From Oribacterium sp. (GTDB lineage Bacteria > Bacillota_A > Clostridia > Lachnospirales > Lachnospiraceae): a stretch of DNA of 35,109 nucleotides. The notes beneath the pieces were generated by a model. It made no database searches. It was not told the DNA's origin and saw only the letters and a program-made list of their open reading frames with translations. The DNA lies in NCBI GenBank assembly GCA_017940955.1, contig JAGAXP010000251.1, positions 1 through 35,109 of the forward strand, written 5' to 3'. Positions 15,380 through 23,666 of the stretch are shown here, in pieces. A program made the position numbers and the translations under genes. The first letter of the stretch is position 1. Each line of letters starts with the position of its first letter.

Positions 15380-16816
15380 TCAATATGCTCTGCCCCAGTA
15401 AAGCATCTTTGCTGCAGGCTTTCCGCAGACAACGCAGTTGTCGCTGATCTTCTCCTGCTCGAATGGAATACATCTTGAAGTGATACCGGACATATCCTTG
15501 AGCTTGTCCTCACACTCACGGCATCCGCACCACATAGCCTTTACGAAACCCTTCTTTGTATTAACGATTTCAACAAGCTCATCCATGTTGGTCGCACTGG
15601 AGGTGTGATCCTCAAGGAACTTCTTTGCAGCCTCGAACATATCCTTCTGGATCTGCTCAAGAACCTTTGCAACCTCTTCCTCAAGATCCTCGAATGCCAC
15701 CTGGATCTTCTCACGGGTGTCACGGCGAACGAGAACAGCATGTCCTGCCTCGATATCCTTAGGTCCGATCTCAACTCTTAACGGAATACCTCTTACTTCG
15801 CAATCGGCGAACTTGAATCCCGGAGACTTGTCACTGTCATCAACCTTTACTCTGAAGCCGGCATTGATAAGCTGATCCTTGAGAGCGTAAGCCTTGTCAA
15901 GAACGCCTTCCTTTTTCTGCTGGATAGGAACCACGCAGATCTGGATAGGAGCGATACGAGGCGGGATCTTAAGTCCGGAGTCATCACCGTGAACCATGAT
16001 GAGAGCTCCGATCATACGTGTTGTATAACCCCATGAGGTCTCGTGAACAGGCTTAAGCTGGTTGTCCTTGTCGAGGAACTGAACATCGAAAGCCTTGGCA
16101 AAATCTGATCCGAAATTGTGTGAAGTTCCGCACTGAAGTGCCTGGCCGTCATGCATGAGAGCCTCGATTGTATATGTAGCTACGGCACCTGCGAACTTCT
16201 CCTTGTCAGTCTTCTTTCCCTTAACAACCGGGATAGCGAGATACTGCTCGGTGAAGTCGGCGTAAATGTTAAGCATCTGTACTGTACGCTCCTCAGCCTC
16301 TTCAGCAGTAGCGTGAACAGTATGGCCCTCCTGCCATAAGAACTCCCTGGTTCTCAGGAAGGGTCTTGTGGTCTTCTCCCAACGTACAACAGATACCCAC
16401 TGGTTAAGAACCTGCGGAAGGTCTCTGTAGGACTTAACCACCTTTGCAAAGTAGTCGCAGAATAGTGTCTCTGACGTAGGACGTACACACATCCTTTCTT
16501 CAAGTTTCTTCTGTCCGCCTTCTGTAACCCATGCAACCTCGGGAGCAAATCCTTCGACGTGATCCTTTTCCTTCTGAAGAAGTGACTCCGGGATAAGCAT
16601 CGGCATAGCCACGTTCTGAACGCCTGTGTCCTTGAACATCTTATCGAGAACGTTCATGTAGTTCTCCCAAAGAGCGTAGCCCGCCGGGCGGATGACCATG
16701 AAGCCCTTTACTGAGCTGTAATCGCAAAGCTCTGCCTTCTTAACAACGTCTGTGTACCACTGGGCAAAATCCTCCTCCATAGGAGTTATCTGCTCAACAA
16801 GTTTCTTGTCTGCCAT
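15380..16816 (-). CDS. proS: Prolyl-tRNA synthetase (eukaryote/archaeal-like short type)
   Basis: The enzyme charges tRNA-Pro. The 478-residue form is the short type lacking the bacterial editing insertion, with a C-terminal zinc-like domain ([12 protein letters not shown], then [12 protein letters not shown]) and the class-ending tyrosine (WGRAY). Class II motifs are present: motif 2 region [22 protein letters not shown] and motif 3 region [15 protein letters not shown] chose the ATG at 16816 (MADKKLVEQ); the frame is open further upstream, but those residues come from a structured leader and are low in similarity. The upstream promoter supports this choice. This type is common in Clostridia beside, or instead of, the long ProS. 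Confidence 0.93.
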   Translation of the reverse strand: MADKKLVEQITPMEEDFAQWYTDVVKKAELCDYSSVKGFMVIRPAGYALWENYMNVLDKMFKDTGVQNVAMPMLIPESLLQKEKDHVEGFAPEVAWVTEGGQKKLEERMCVRPTSETLFCDYFAKVVKSYRDLPQVLNQWVSVVRWEKTTRPFLRTREFLWQEGHTVHATAEEAEERTVQMLNIYADFTEQYLAIPVVKGKKTDKEKFAGAVATYTIEALMHDGQALQCGTSHNFGSDFAKAFDVQFLDKDNQLKPVHETSWGYTTRMIGALIMVHGDDSGLKIPPRIAPIQICVVPIQQKKEGVLDKAYALKDQLINAGFRVKVDDSDKSPGFKFADCEVRGIPLRVEIGPKDIEAGHAVLVRRDTREKIQVAFEDLEEEVAKVLEQIQKDMFEAAKKFLEDHTSSATNMDELVEIVNTKKGFVKAMWCGCRECEDKLKDMSGITSRCIPFEQEKISDNCVVCGKPAAKMLYWGRAY

Positions 16817-16923
16817 GATAATAGCCTTTCTTATATATATATTTGCAGGGGCATCAGCGCACTTCCGTTGTGCCTTGCCACTGCAGGTTTTCCCGTGAAC
16901 CCTTGGGCCACGGGGGTGTTTGC
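16817..16923 (-). promoter_or_regulatory. Structured 5' leader of proS
   Basis: The predicted transcript starts near 16923 and runs about 107 bases to the ATG. Two hairpins are visible: CCCGTG-N11-CACGGG, and a longer interrupted stem GCAG-GGCA...TGCC-CTGC containing GCAC...GTGC, which ends about 30 bases before the start codon. No T-box sequence (GGTGGNACCGCG) or terminator is visible. It may be a translational control element of unknown type. Confidence 0.5.
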
Positions 16924-16929
16924 CCGTTA

Positions 16930-16958
16930 ATTGTAACAACGAGGGGGAGCTTTTGCAA
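16930..16958 (-). promoter_or_regulatory. SigmaA-type promoter for proS
   Basis: Minus strand -35 TTGCAA (16953-16958), 17-base spacer, -10 TACAAT (16930-16935). Confidence 0.6.
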
Positions 16959-17004
16959 GAGCTCTGCTCCTTTACATGATGGATAGTCAATAACAGCCCG
17001 TGAA

Positions 17005-17353
17005 ATGACTTAAATTAGATATTACTAGAATTGAAGTCAACAGTAGCAAGCCTGTGGAGTGACTTAAATAATGTATTTCTGGAATTGAAGTCAACAGTAG
17101 CAAGCCTGGGAAATGACTCAAATCAGGTATTTCTGGAATTGAAGTCAACAATACCGAGCTTGAGAAATGACTCAAATGGAACAATATCGGATTTGAAGTC
17201 AATATATTACATCTATATACATGACCCAATTTCAAGATAATAGATTTTAGGTCATAGAAGCATCCTGCAATAATTGACTCAATTCTGAATAATAATCAAT
17301 ATGAGTCATATAGGCACTTATGGATTATTGACTCATCATGAAGAATATGAATA
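17005..17353. repeat. Array 1 of about 54-bp dyad repeats (TGACTCA/TGAGTCA family)
   Basis: Units begin near 17033, 17087, 17141, 17195, 17249 and 17302, giving periods of 54, 54, 54, 54 and 53 bases, with a partial unit before the first. Each carries a GAAGTCA or TGAGTCA half-site and, about 20-30 bases on, a TGACTYA half-site. The array ends in the motif ATGAAGAATATG...CTCAATC, which overlaps the aroC stop codon. A matching array with the same end lies at 20002-20325. Reading frames through the repeats are open on both strands because of the 54-bp period, but have no ribosome site and are not called. Confidence 0.8.
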
Positions 17354-17359
17354 TGAGGC

Positions 17360-18574
17360 TCAATCTTCCGGGTAAATATCTCTTAGGTTATCCATCTTGC
17401 ACCCCATGTTTTCAAGGAGCAGGTCAAGTATGGTGGCAGCCACCATGCACTCGACGACAACATTGGCACGCTCGACAACGGTGGGGTCATGACGGCCCTT
17501 GATCTCGATGGTGACGTTCTCGCCATCTTCGTTGGCGGTGTGCTGAGGCTGACCGATGGAAGGGGTAGGCTTGAAGTAGGCCCTGATGACGATCTCGGCG
17601 CCGTCTGACATGCCTCCGAGAATGCCTCCTGCGTGGTTGCTGGTGACCTGGAAGATCTCCTCCATCCCGCTGAACTCGCCGTTCTCCACCATCTCCTCAT
17701 ATTCTTCAGAAGAAAGAGGCTCCTGACCGTGAGACATACGGAAGTGGTTTATCTCATCAAGTGAAGGCTCGTGCTCGATGTCGTCATTGTCCTCCATATC
17801 CTCCAAAGGGGCGATGGGGACGGAAACCGCCTCGAAACCGTCATTGTTTTCAGAGCCCCGCATGCGGGCAACCTTTGTGCCGTCGCCGATCTCCACGGCC
17901 TTGACGGCGCCTATGGACATGATGGCCTTGGCGAGGTTTGCGTCCAGCTTGTCAAAAACCGGCTCTCCGATCCCGGTGGGCATGTTGTTGACAAAGCAGG
18001 TCACCACGCCGCCGGCGCTGTCCATCTCGCTCTTAAGCTCCAGGATTTTTGCGTCCGCCGCTTCTCTGCCCTGAGGTGTTGTCACATCAATTCCCGCAAG
18101 CTCTGTAACCTCGGCATCCACCGTGATTCCGATATCAGCAAGGACCTTGGCTGCCACCGCGCCGCCGGCTACCCGCGCCAGAGTCTCACGGCCGCTGGAC
18201 CTTCCGCCTCCGCGATAGTCCCTGATCCCGTACTTCTGGAAGAAGCCGTAATCCGCATGTCCCGGGCGGAAAACATGGGCGATATCCGAGTAATCCTTAC
18301 TGTGCTGATTGGTATTTCTCACAATGATCGCGATAGGCGTTCCCGTGGTCACACCTTCAAAAACTCCCGACAGGATCTCGATCTTGTCGTCTTCCTTTCT
18401 GGCAGTGGTCTTCAGGTTCTGACCAGGCTTCCTCCTGTCCATGTATGGCTGAATGTCATCTTCCGAGAGCTCCAGCCCCGCGGGACATCCGTCAATGACT
18501 ACACCAAGTGCAGGTCCGTGGGACTCGCCGAAAGTTGTTATCCTGAAAAGTTTTCCAAAAGTATTACCGGCCAT
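17360..18574 (-). CDS. aroC: Chorismate synthase with acidic insertion
   Basis: The enzyme converts EPSP to chorismate, the last shared step of aromatic amino-acid synthesis, using reduced FMN. The start MAGNTFGKLF is the canonical AroC start, so I chose the ATG at 18574 over an upstream extension. Motifs seen: GESHG (16-20), RPGHADY (103-109), GGGRSSGRET (122-131), SNHAGG (312-317) and RHDP (361-364). The protein has 404 residues against about 360 for typical homologues; the excess is a Glu/Asp-rich stretch at about 248-307, just before SNHAGG. The catalytic motifs are intact, so it is likely active. A terminator-like hairpin separates it from the upstream lactonase gene. Confidence 0.95.
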   Translation of the reverse strand: MAGNTFGKLFRITTFGESHGPALGVVIDGCPAGLELSEDDIQPYMDRRKPGQNLKTTARKEDDKIEILSGVFEGVTTGTPIAIIVRNTNQHSKDYSDIAHVFRPGHADYGFFQKYGIRDYRGGGRSSGRETLARVAGGAVAAKVLADIGITVDAEVTELAGIDVTTPQGREAADAKILELKSEMDSAGGVVTCFVNNMPTGIGEPVFDKLDANLAKAIMSIGAVKAVEIGDGTKVARMRGSENNDGFEAVSVPIAPLEDMEDNDDIEHEPSLDEINHFRMSHGQEPLSSEEYEEMVENGEFSGMEEIFQVTSNHAGGILGGMSDGAEIVIRAYFKPTPSIGQPQHTANEDGENVTIEIKGRHDPTVVERANVVVECMVAATILDLLLENMGCKMDNLRDIYPED

Positions 18575-18615
18575 ATATCTATTCCATATCCTTTCAAGCA
18601 AGTATTTTTCTGATA

Positions 18616-18656
18616 ATAACACAAAATCGAGTAGAAAGGCATCCCCTTCTACTCGA
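18616..18656 (-). terminator. Terminator-like hairpin between lactonase and aroC
   Basis: A 10-bp stem TCGAGTAGAA/TTCTACTCGA (18627-18636 and 18647-18656) is followed on the minus strand by TTTTGTGTTATT. It would end the lactonase transcript about 110 bases after its stop. Confidence 0.7.
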
Positions 18657-18763
18657 CCTGTAATATCTGATATTCCAAATAATTACTGAGACTTGGTTTA
18701 TATCATAAGTTATTTTACGATAAGTTCTCCTTTGAACATTAACTTGAAAACCTGGCTTATTAA

Positions 18764-19843
18764 TCACTTATTCTTCTGCGGAAGCTTCACCATGCAGATG
18801 CAGTTCGGCTCATCCACGCTGATCTCTCTTGCGCTCATTACCAGAAGACCGTTGTCATAGTCAATGCTGAAGAAGGTCACGGTACCTGACTCGTGGTTGG
18901 CTACTGCGATATGCTTCTCATCAGGGAAGATGCAGAAATCCTTAGGATAAACGCCTGCGATAGGAAGGCTTCCCTTCATGGTCAGGAGACCGGTCTCCAC
19001 GTCACGATCGTATATGGAAACTGTATCGTTTCCTGCATTGGAACAGAAAACATGCTTTGCTTCCTTGTCAGGAGAGAATCTCATCTGTGCCGCCGCAATA
19101 AGATTGGTGTCGCCCTTTTCGGTATGAGTCGGAATTTCCTGGATCTTTTCGAAATTAACATCGTTATAGCCCGCGCCCTCTTCCATGCGGTAAACGCCGA
19201 TGACGTTCTTGATCTCATACATAAGGTAAAGGTACTTTCTGTCGGGAGAGAAACGGAAATGACGTGGGGCTGACTTAAGCTCACATCGAATCGTATCGAT
19301 CTGACGCATTTTTCCGTCTTCCTTGTCAAATCTGAAAACACGCACCTGATCGATTCCGAGATCGGCAACCATGATGTACTTCTGGTCGTCTGTCATTCTC
19401 GCGCAGGATACATGAGGGCGGAAGGTTCTTTCCGCAACGGAGCCGATGCCTTTGTCATAAACACCGTCGACTATAGGTCCTACAGAGCCGTCCTTTTCAA
19501 GCTTAAGAAGTGTTGCCTTTCCGTCATGATAGCCTGAAACCATGATGTATTCATCATACTGGTCAACGGCAAGGTGGCATCCACGCATACCACGGATGTT
19601 TCTTGTATTGAGCTTGCTGAGGGATCCGTTCTCCATGATCCGGAAGGAAACGATGCCCTCGTCAGAAATGGAATATAAGGTTTTCTGGTTTCTTGATGCT
19701 ACAAGATATGAAGAATTGTTGACCTCGATCTCTGTTCTCTTGATGAGGACACCTTTCTCCACATCAACGTCGCATATGGTGATTCCCTTCGCATTTCCGG
19801 TATAACTGTATGAACCGATGTACGCCATGTATTTATCTTTCAT
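18764..19843 (-). CDS. Lactonase-family beta-propeller protein (6-phosphogluconolactonase-like)
   Basis: The 359-residue protein shows repeating beta-propeller blades: MAYIGSYSYTGNAKGITICD at the start, RFSPDRKYLYLMYEIKNVIGVYR, MRFSPDKEAKHVFCSNAGNDTVSIYDRD, and a last blade with FPDEKHIAVANHESGTVTFF. This pattern matches the lactonase, 7-bladed family (PF10282) that includes the YbhE/Pgl-type 6-phosphogluconolactonase, which hydrolyses the lactone of the pentose-phosphate pathway. Members also act on other lactones, so the substrate is a family inference. No signal peptide is seen. It stands alone between a repeat array and aroC. Confidence 0.8.
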   Translation of the reverse strand: MKDKYMAYIGSYSYTGNAKGITICDVDVEKGVLIKRTEIEVNNSSYLVASRNQKTLYSISDEGIVSFRIMENGSLSKLNTRNIRGMRGCHLAVDQYDEYIMVSGYHDGKATLLKLEKDGSVGPIVDGVYDKGIGSVAERTFRPHVSCARMTDDQKYIMVADLGIDQVRVFRFDKEDGKMRQIDTIRCELKSAPRHFRFSPDRKYLYLMYEIKNVIGVYRMEEGAGYNDVNFEKIQEIPTHTEKGDTNLIAAAQMRFSPDKEAKHVFCSNAGNDTVSIYDRDVETGLLTMKGSLPIAGVYPKDFCIFPDEKHIAVANHESGTVTFFSIDYDNGLLVMSAREISVDEPNCICMVKLPQKNK

Positions 19844-19925
19844 GATCTGCCTCTCACAACGTCCGAACTGCCCGGGCGTAACTCTCCTTTATAATGATGT
19901 TAAATGATGTTTTAAACTTCCCAAT

Positions 19926-19955
19926 ATTCTAACACATATCAAGGCATTGTTACAA
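19926..19955 (-). promoter_or_regulatory. Probable promoter of the lactonase gene
   Basis: Minus strand -35 TTGTAA (19950-19955), 18-base spacer, -10 TAGAAT (19926-19931). A direct repeat AACATCATT-TAACATCATT follows in the leader. Confidence 0.45.
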
Positions 19956-20001
19956 TAATAACAGACATATAAAAGCAGTGAATTCCACCATAGAAGTAAT
20001 A

Positions 20002-20325
20002 GTTCAGTCATGGCATATGTAGATATTGACTTGCTTTTGGAATAGTATATTCAGAGTCACATAGACTTGCAGAGATCAATGACTCATATCGGGAATGTCA
20101 CGAAAGAAGTCATGTAGACTGGTTGAAACTATTGACTCATATATAGAATTTCATGCTTTGAGTCATATAGTTTCGCTGAAACCATTGACTCATATATAGA
20201 ATTTCATGATTTAAGTCATATAGTTTCGCTTAAACCATTGACTCATACATGAGAATTCATGATTTAAGTCATATAGACCAGCCAAAACTATTGACTTATT
20301 ATGAAGAATATGGGTATGTGGTCAA
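20002..20325. repeat. Array 2 of 53-bp dyad repeats (TGACTCA/TGAGTCA family)
   Basis: Units start at 20026, 20079, 20132, 20185, 20238 and 20291, an exact 53-base period, with a partial unit before the first. The two central units are nearly identical (TTGACTCATATATAGAATTT...AGTCATATAGTTTCGCT). Each unit pairs TTGACTCAT with a reversed (T)RAGTCATATAG. The last unit ends ATGAAGAATATG...GGTCAATC, matching the end of array 1 in the same orientation. Between this array and the lactonase start (19844-20001) only the promoter is visible. Confidence 0.85.
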
Positions 20326-20394
20326 TCCACTATGCAAAAATTCAGAGGCACCATCACCCTTTAGGATGCAATGCCCCCGTTTCTTTTTCTTTTT

Positions 20395-20481
20395 TCCTAT
20401 ATTTTTCCTGTGTTTTTTATTTCTTCCTGTACTTTTCTTCTCTTCCTGTACTATTCCTCTCTTCCTATATTTTTACTATCT
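20395..20481. repeat. 19-bp pyrimidine-rich tandem repeats downstream of a pilin gene
   Basis: TCCTGT or TCCTAT recurs at 20406, 20425, 20444 and 20463 (exact 19-base period) with a first partial copy at 20395. On the pilin transcript this would be an AGGAAGAG-like purine-rich 3' region. Short reading frames across it are low-complexity and not called. Confidence 0.65.
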
Positions 20482-20550
20482 TCACTTTTTTTCAAATCAG
20501 TTCTAATTTGTTTTCCTATGACATTCATATGCCATTCCGGTAGCCTTTAT

Positions 20551-21753
20551 TTAGCTCATCCTTCTCTTCAGGAATGTCATGATCCATCCTGTAAGTACTG
20601 CAATGGCTGTTAAGAAGCAAAGTCCTGAGATCATCATGAAGCTGTTGTCTCCGGTTCTTGTAGCTCCTCTCACCGCTCCGAGAACCTGTCCTACCGGGCT
20701 CTCTTCTATCTTATCTCTGGCTGCTCCGAGAACCTGTCCCACCGGGCTGTTTTCGATGGCATCTCTTACAGCTCCGAGAACGCTTCCTTCATCCGGATCC
20801 CAATACTCATTGCTATCGGTATCGCTGCTGCTTGATCCACCGCCACTTGGGCTTCCTCCGCCTCCGCCGCTGGTGCTGCTCTCTTTCTTCTCTGAGTAAT
20901 GGTTGTTAAAATCTATGGAGTTAACATTTTCATCACCCTTGGTGATTGTCATGGTAGCTGTCAGAACTCCTGCCTTCTTTTCAACCACTGCCTTAACTGT
21001 GTATTCAGTGGTATCGTAAGTGAAATTTGAAAGAGCTTCCTTTTCCTCGTAAACCTTATATGTGTAGGTTCCTGCCTTCTCGTACTCTATCTTTCCGAAT
21101 TCTACCTTACCTGTTCCTGCTTCAACTGTCTTAGCTCCGTCAACACTTCCCACCGGCATCGGGAATGTCTTGTCCTCTGCCTTCATGGTGAAATGGAACT
21201 TTGCGGTATCAGGTGCGGTTCCGGAATCATTGGTTACCACCTTGTTTACCGGAGGATTGATTTCCGCGGGGCAGTATCTGTTTATGAAGATAGCTGCATC
21301 CTGTTTAGTTGCCGGATCGTCATCCTTATAAACCTTTACTACCGATGCCTTTAAACCCATGGTCTCCGGATCGTTCTCTACGAAAACGATGGCGGTATAT
21401 ACTGTGTCGTCGTATGTGTATGCATCTGTAGTTCCGGCTGTCTCTCTGATTTCATATCTGAGATCCACGGGCTCTTTGAAGGTCTTGGTAAACTCAGCCT
21501 CAACCGTCTCGCCCTTTTTCGCCTGAACCTTTATGGATGTCTGATCAAATGCCGGCGCACCATCCAGCGGAGTCATCACTATGGTTACCTCCTCTGAGGA
21601 TGCCTTCTCTCCTTCAAGAGTAACTCTTACAGGAATCTTCACGGCTGCTTCGTATTTTGCTGCTGCTGCAAAACCGCTGATGTTAAGAAGCAAAGCAAAC
21701 AGCATTACCAGGAATGCTCCTATATACTTTTTTCCAGAATTTCTATTCATCAT
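20551..21753 (-). CDS. FctA-like pilin subunit with repeated VLGA tail (copy 1)
   Basis: The protein (about 400 residues) has a signal peptide (KKYIGAFLVMLFALLLNISG...AAA), two pilin-type isopeptide beta domains (about 35-165 and 170-295, the second ending SIDFNNHY), and a Gly/Ser linker. Its tail repeats PVGQVLGA(A/V)R: VLGAVRDAIENS, VLGAARDKIEES, VLGAVRGATRTGD. A hydrophobic segment and a KRR end complete a wall-sorting-like C-terminus, with TGD in place of LPXTG. FctA-type proteins polymerise into pili by sortase and are stabilised by Lys-Asn bonds. AGGAGG stands six bases before the ATG at 21753; a GTG just upstream is less well spaced. It is paralogous to the pilin at 32837-34171. Confidence 0.8.
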   Translation of the reverse strand: MMNRNSGKKYIGAFLVMLFALLLNISGFAAAAKYEAAVKIPVRVTLEGEKASSEEVTIVMTPLDGAPAFDQTSIKVQAKKGETVEAEFTKTFKEPVDLRYEIRETAGTTDAYTYDDTVYTAIVFVENDPETMGLKASVVKVYKDDDPATKQDAAIFINRYCPAEINPPVNKVVTNDSGTAPDTAKFHFTMKAEDKTFPMPVGSVDGAKTVEAGTGKVEFGKIEYEKAGTYTYKVYEEKEALSNFTYDTTEYTVKAVVEKKAGVLTATMTITKGDENVNSIDFNNHYSEKKESSTSGGGGGSPSGGGSSSSDTDSNEYWDPDEGSVLGAVRDAIENSPVGQVLGAARDKIEESPVGQVLGAVRGATRTGDNSFMMISGLCFLTAIAVLTGWIMTFLKRRMS

Positions 21754-21844
21754 CACGAGCCTCCTTAATGGTTTGCTCTGTCGGCACTCGACGTACTTGT
21801 TAGTTTAATGTCTCTGCATCCGGTAATCTCTAAACCCTCCCGGG

Positions 21845-21966
21845 CTTCTCACCGGAAAGTCTTGTCTCTTTCAACTACTTGTGTAGCTTTTACTTCTCAC
21901 CGGAGAATCTTGTCTCTCTCAATTGCTTGTGTGGCTTTAACTTCTCACCGGAAAATCTTGTCTCAA
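21845..21966. repeat. 48-bp direct repeats upstream of pilin copy 1
   Basis: CTTCTCACCGGARARTCTTG starts at 21845, 21893 and 21941 (exact 48-base period), giving about 2.5 units that lie in the leader of the pilin transcript. No function is evident. Confidence 0.75.
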
Positions 21967-21984
21967 TCCTTTTATCTGTATCCT

Positions 21985-22006
21985 GTGGAGCCCCGAAGGG
22001 CTCCAC
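21985..22006 (-). promoter_or_regulatory. Stable UUCG-loop hairpin between pilin genes
   Basis: On the minus strand GTGGAGCCC-TTCG-GGGCTCCAC forms a 9-bp stem with a cUUCGg tetraloop. No T-tract follows, so it looks like an mRNA processing or stabilising element and not a terminator. Confidence 0.6.
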
Positions 22007-22082
22007 CCGGACTACTTGCTAAATTTTAGATTGATAAATTTATCGTCGGTTTCTTTAACTTGTTTTTTAATTAATTAGTTTT

Positions 22083-22160
22083 TAGTTCCTTTGTGTTTAG
22101 GTTTAACTTAGTTCCTATATGATCAGGTTTTCCCTGGTTCCTATGTGATTAGCTTTCACT
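22083..22160. repeat. 26-bp repeats between pilin remnant and pilin copy 1
   Basis: TRGTTCCT starts at 22083, 22109 and 22135 (exact 26-base period). The copies are diverged and AT-rich. The rest of 22007-22230 shows nothing identifiable. Confidence 0.5.
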
Positions 22161-22230
22161 ATATATGTGAAGTCCTTGGTAAGTTCTCCTGCGTGTAAGT
22201 AACTGACTTAGTGATTGTAAGATCGTGTGT

Positions 22231-22413
22231 TCAATTGATGGTTGTACTAAAGTCATTTGTAATGCCAGCTATCTTATCGCCTTCGTCCTCTGCAACTAAT
22301 GCATTGTCAACCTTAACTCCACTGTTTCCATCTTTGATTACACTCATATTTATGTAATATGTTGTTTCATTATAGGTTAGTCCGCTATAATTACTATCCT
22401 TTCCTTTTATCAC
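22231..22413 (-). pseudogene. Remnant of a pilin-type domain
   Basis: Starting at a GTG that overlaps the stop of the preceding pilin, 60 codons encode a piece matching one strand-rich part of a pilin domain: GLTYNETTYYINMSVIKDG...DKIAGITNDF. The intact pilin just upstream has the aligned pattern SLDTTEKTLDVYVIRG...AKIAGFVNNY. Both domain ends, the signal peptide and the sorting signal are missing, so this is a fragment, perhaps left by cassette exchange or deletion. Translation by coupling to the upstream stop is possible but would not give a functional pilin. Confidence 0.6.
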
Positions 22414-23519
22414 TCTTCGAACTGATCTTTCTTTCTAAGGAATGTAACTGCTGCGCTTCCTGCCAGAACTACCATGAGTGCGTAAGGAGCGATGTCCATT
22501 GCTACGCCGGTAGGAGTTACAGCATCCTTATTATTTGTAAATGTAACTTTCTCAGTTCCGGTTTCAGGTGTATCAGAAAGATTACCTGATACCTTAAGGT
22601 TAGCATTTGCAGTATGCTCGCCTGCACTACCTGTTGCAGTTATTGTGTATCCCTCAGAAGCGGCAAGATTCTCAGTGATATCATAAGTTGTTGACTGTGG
22701 TAATCCTGCGATTACGAATGTTCCATCATCCTTAAGTGTAAGGTTTGTAATACTAGCCTTACCATCAGCATCAAACGTTACTGTAATATCTTCTTCTGTA
22801 GCAGTTGCTGAAACTTTTTTCTTTGCTGTAATAGTTGCACTCTTAGGACCGCCGGCAAGATCAATGGTAAAATCGAAATCCCTTGCCATCTCACCCATGC
22901 CTCCTGTAACCTGCTTCTCGAGTGTAAGGTCATAAGTTGCATAATTATTTACAAATCCTGCAATTTTAGCATTTTCTTCATAGTCGGCAGATTGCTTATC
23001 CGCGCTTAATACAGGCGCATCTGTGCTATTTGAAAGAACTGAATGGCTAATCTCTAATCCACTGGTACCTCTGATTACATAAACATCAAGAGTCTTTTCT
23101 GTTGTATCTAACGAAATACCGTACGGGTTAGCACCATCTATAGATTCGGTTACTGTGTATCTGTAGATACCGGGCTCAGTAAATGGTAATGTTGTACCAA
23201 AGCTGCCTTCAACCGTCTTTGTTAATAAAGCATCTGTATTATCTGCAGAACTAAATGTAACTGGTTCGAAGGTAAGTGTTCCCTCCCCGGCCTTGATCTC
23301 AGGAGTTGTATCTGTTGCTGCTACTGCCGCTCCGGGTACAGCAGAAAACTTGATTGTTTCAGCAGGAGTCGGTGCAGTTGAATCAGTCTTTGTAAGCTTC
23401 TTTGTAAACTTTACAGAATCATATACATCTGTTTTTGCTGCAAAAGCACTGAAACTCATGGTTGCTGCAAGAATACTTGTGGTGATGATTGCCATTAATT
23501 TGTTAAAATGCTTCTTCAT
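22410..23519 (-). CDS. FctA-like major pilin with TPTG sorting signal
   Basis: The 369-residue protein has a signal peptide (MKKHFNKLMAIITTSILAAT...FAA), an N-terminal pilin isopeptide domain (about 30-190, ending AGFVNNYATYDLTLEKQV), a second CnaB-like domain (about 195-330, ending KVTFTNNKDA), and a C-terminal signal VTPTG, hydrophobic helix and RKKDQFEE tail. This matches FctA (Spy0128)-type backbone pilins, whose (Q/E)VPTG signal is used by class B sortases in streptococci. The protein would be polymerised on the cell surface. It follows the giant adhesin gene, separated by a hairpin. Confidence 0.85.
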   Translation of the reverse strand: MKKHFNKLMAIITTSILAATMSFSAFAAKTDVYDSVKFTKKLTKTDSTAPTPAETIKFSAVPGAAVAATDTTPEIKAGEGTLTFEPVTFSSADNTDALLTKTVEGSFGTTLPFTEPGIYRYTVTESIDGANPYGISLDTTEKTLDVYVIRGTSGLEISHSVLSNSTDAPVLSADKQSADYEENAKIAGFVNNYATYDLTLEKQVTGGMGEMARDFDFTIDLAGGPKSATITAKKKVSATATEEDITVTFDADGKASITNLTLKDDGTFVIAGLPQSTTYDITENLAASEGYTITATGSAGEHTANANLKVSGNLSDTPETGTEKVTFTNNKDAVTPTGVAMDIAPYALMVVLAGSAAVTFLRKKDQFEE

Positions 23520-23567
23520 GATAAACCCCTCTCTCTAAAATTTAGTTTTGAATTGTGTCTTATTTTC

Positions 23568-23591
23568 ATAAGTACCTACGCATGTACTTAT
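23568..23591 (-). promoter_or_regulatory. Dyad upstream of the major pilin gene
   Basis: ATAAGTAC-N8-GTACTTAT is a perfect 8-bp inverted repeat about 50 bases before the start codon. A related AAGTAT...ATACTT dyad precedes the adhesin gene (29957-29978). It may be an operator or an RNA hairpin. Confidence 0.4.
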
Positions 23592-23666
23592 TAAGTTCTG
23601 AATAATGTCTACACTTTGTTTCGACTATTATCTGTTATCTGAATCCTACTGTTGTCTTCTCTTCCT

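Noticed and set aside
16817..16923. T-box leader for proS
   Set aside because: The conserved GGTGGNACCGCG sequence and a terminator/antiterminator pair are absent.
16817..16990. N-terminal extension of prolyl-tRNA synthetase
   Set aside because: The extra residues are unlike the family and overlap the predicted promoter and hairpins; MADKKLVEQ is the natural start.
17031..17240. Coding gene with 18-residue repeats
   Set aside because: The open frame arises from the 54-bp period of the repeat array. It has no ribosome site, the opposite strand is equally open, and the sister array has a period of 53, which cannot keep frame.
18575..18622. Longer AroC start
   Set aside because: MAGNT is the conserved AroC N-terminus, and no start codon with a suitable ribosome site lies in the extension.
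17005..20325. CRISPR array
   Set aside because: Whole 53-54-bp units are similar along their length; there are no identical short repeats separated by unrelated spacers, and no cas genes are present.
20249..20613. Phe/Leu-rich small membrane proteins
   Set aside because: They come from a pyrimidine-rich 19-bp repeat tract and are low-complexity frames without ribosome sites.
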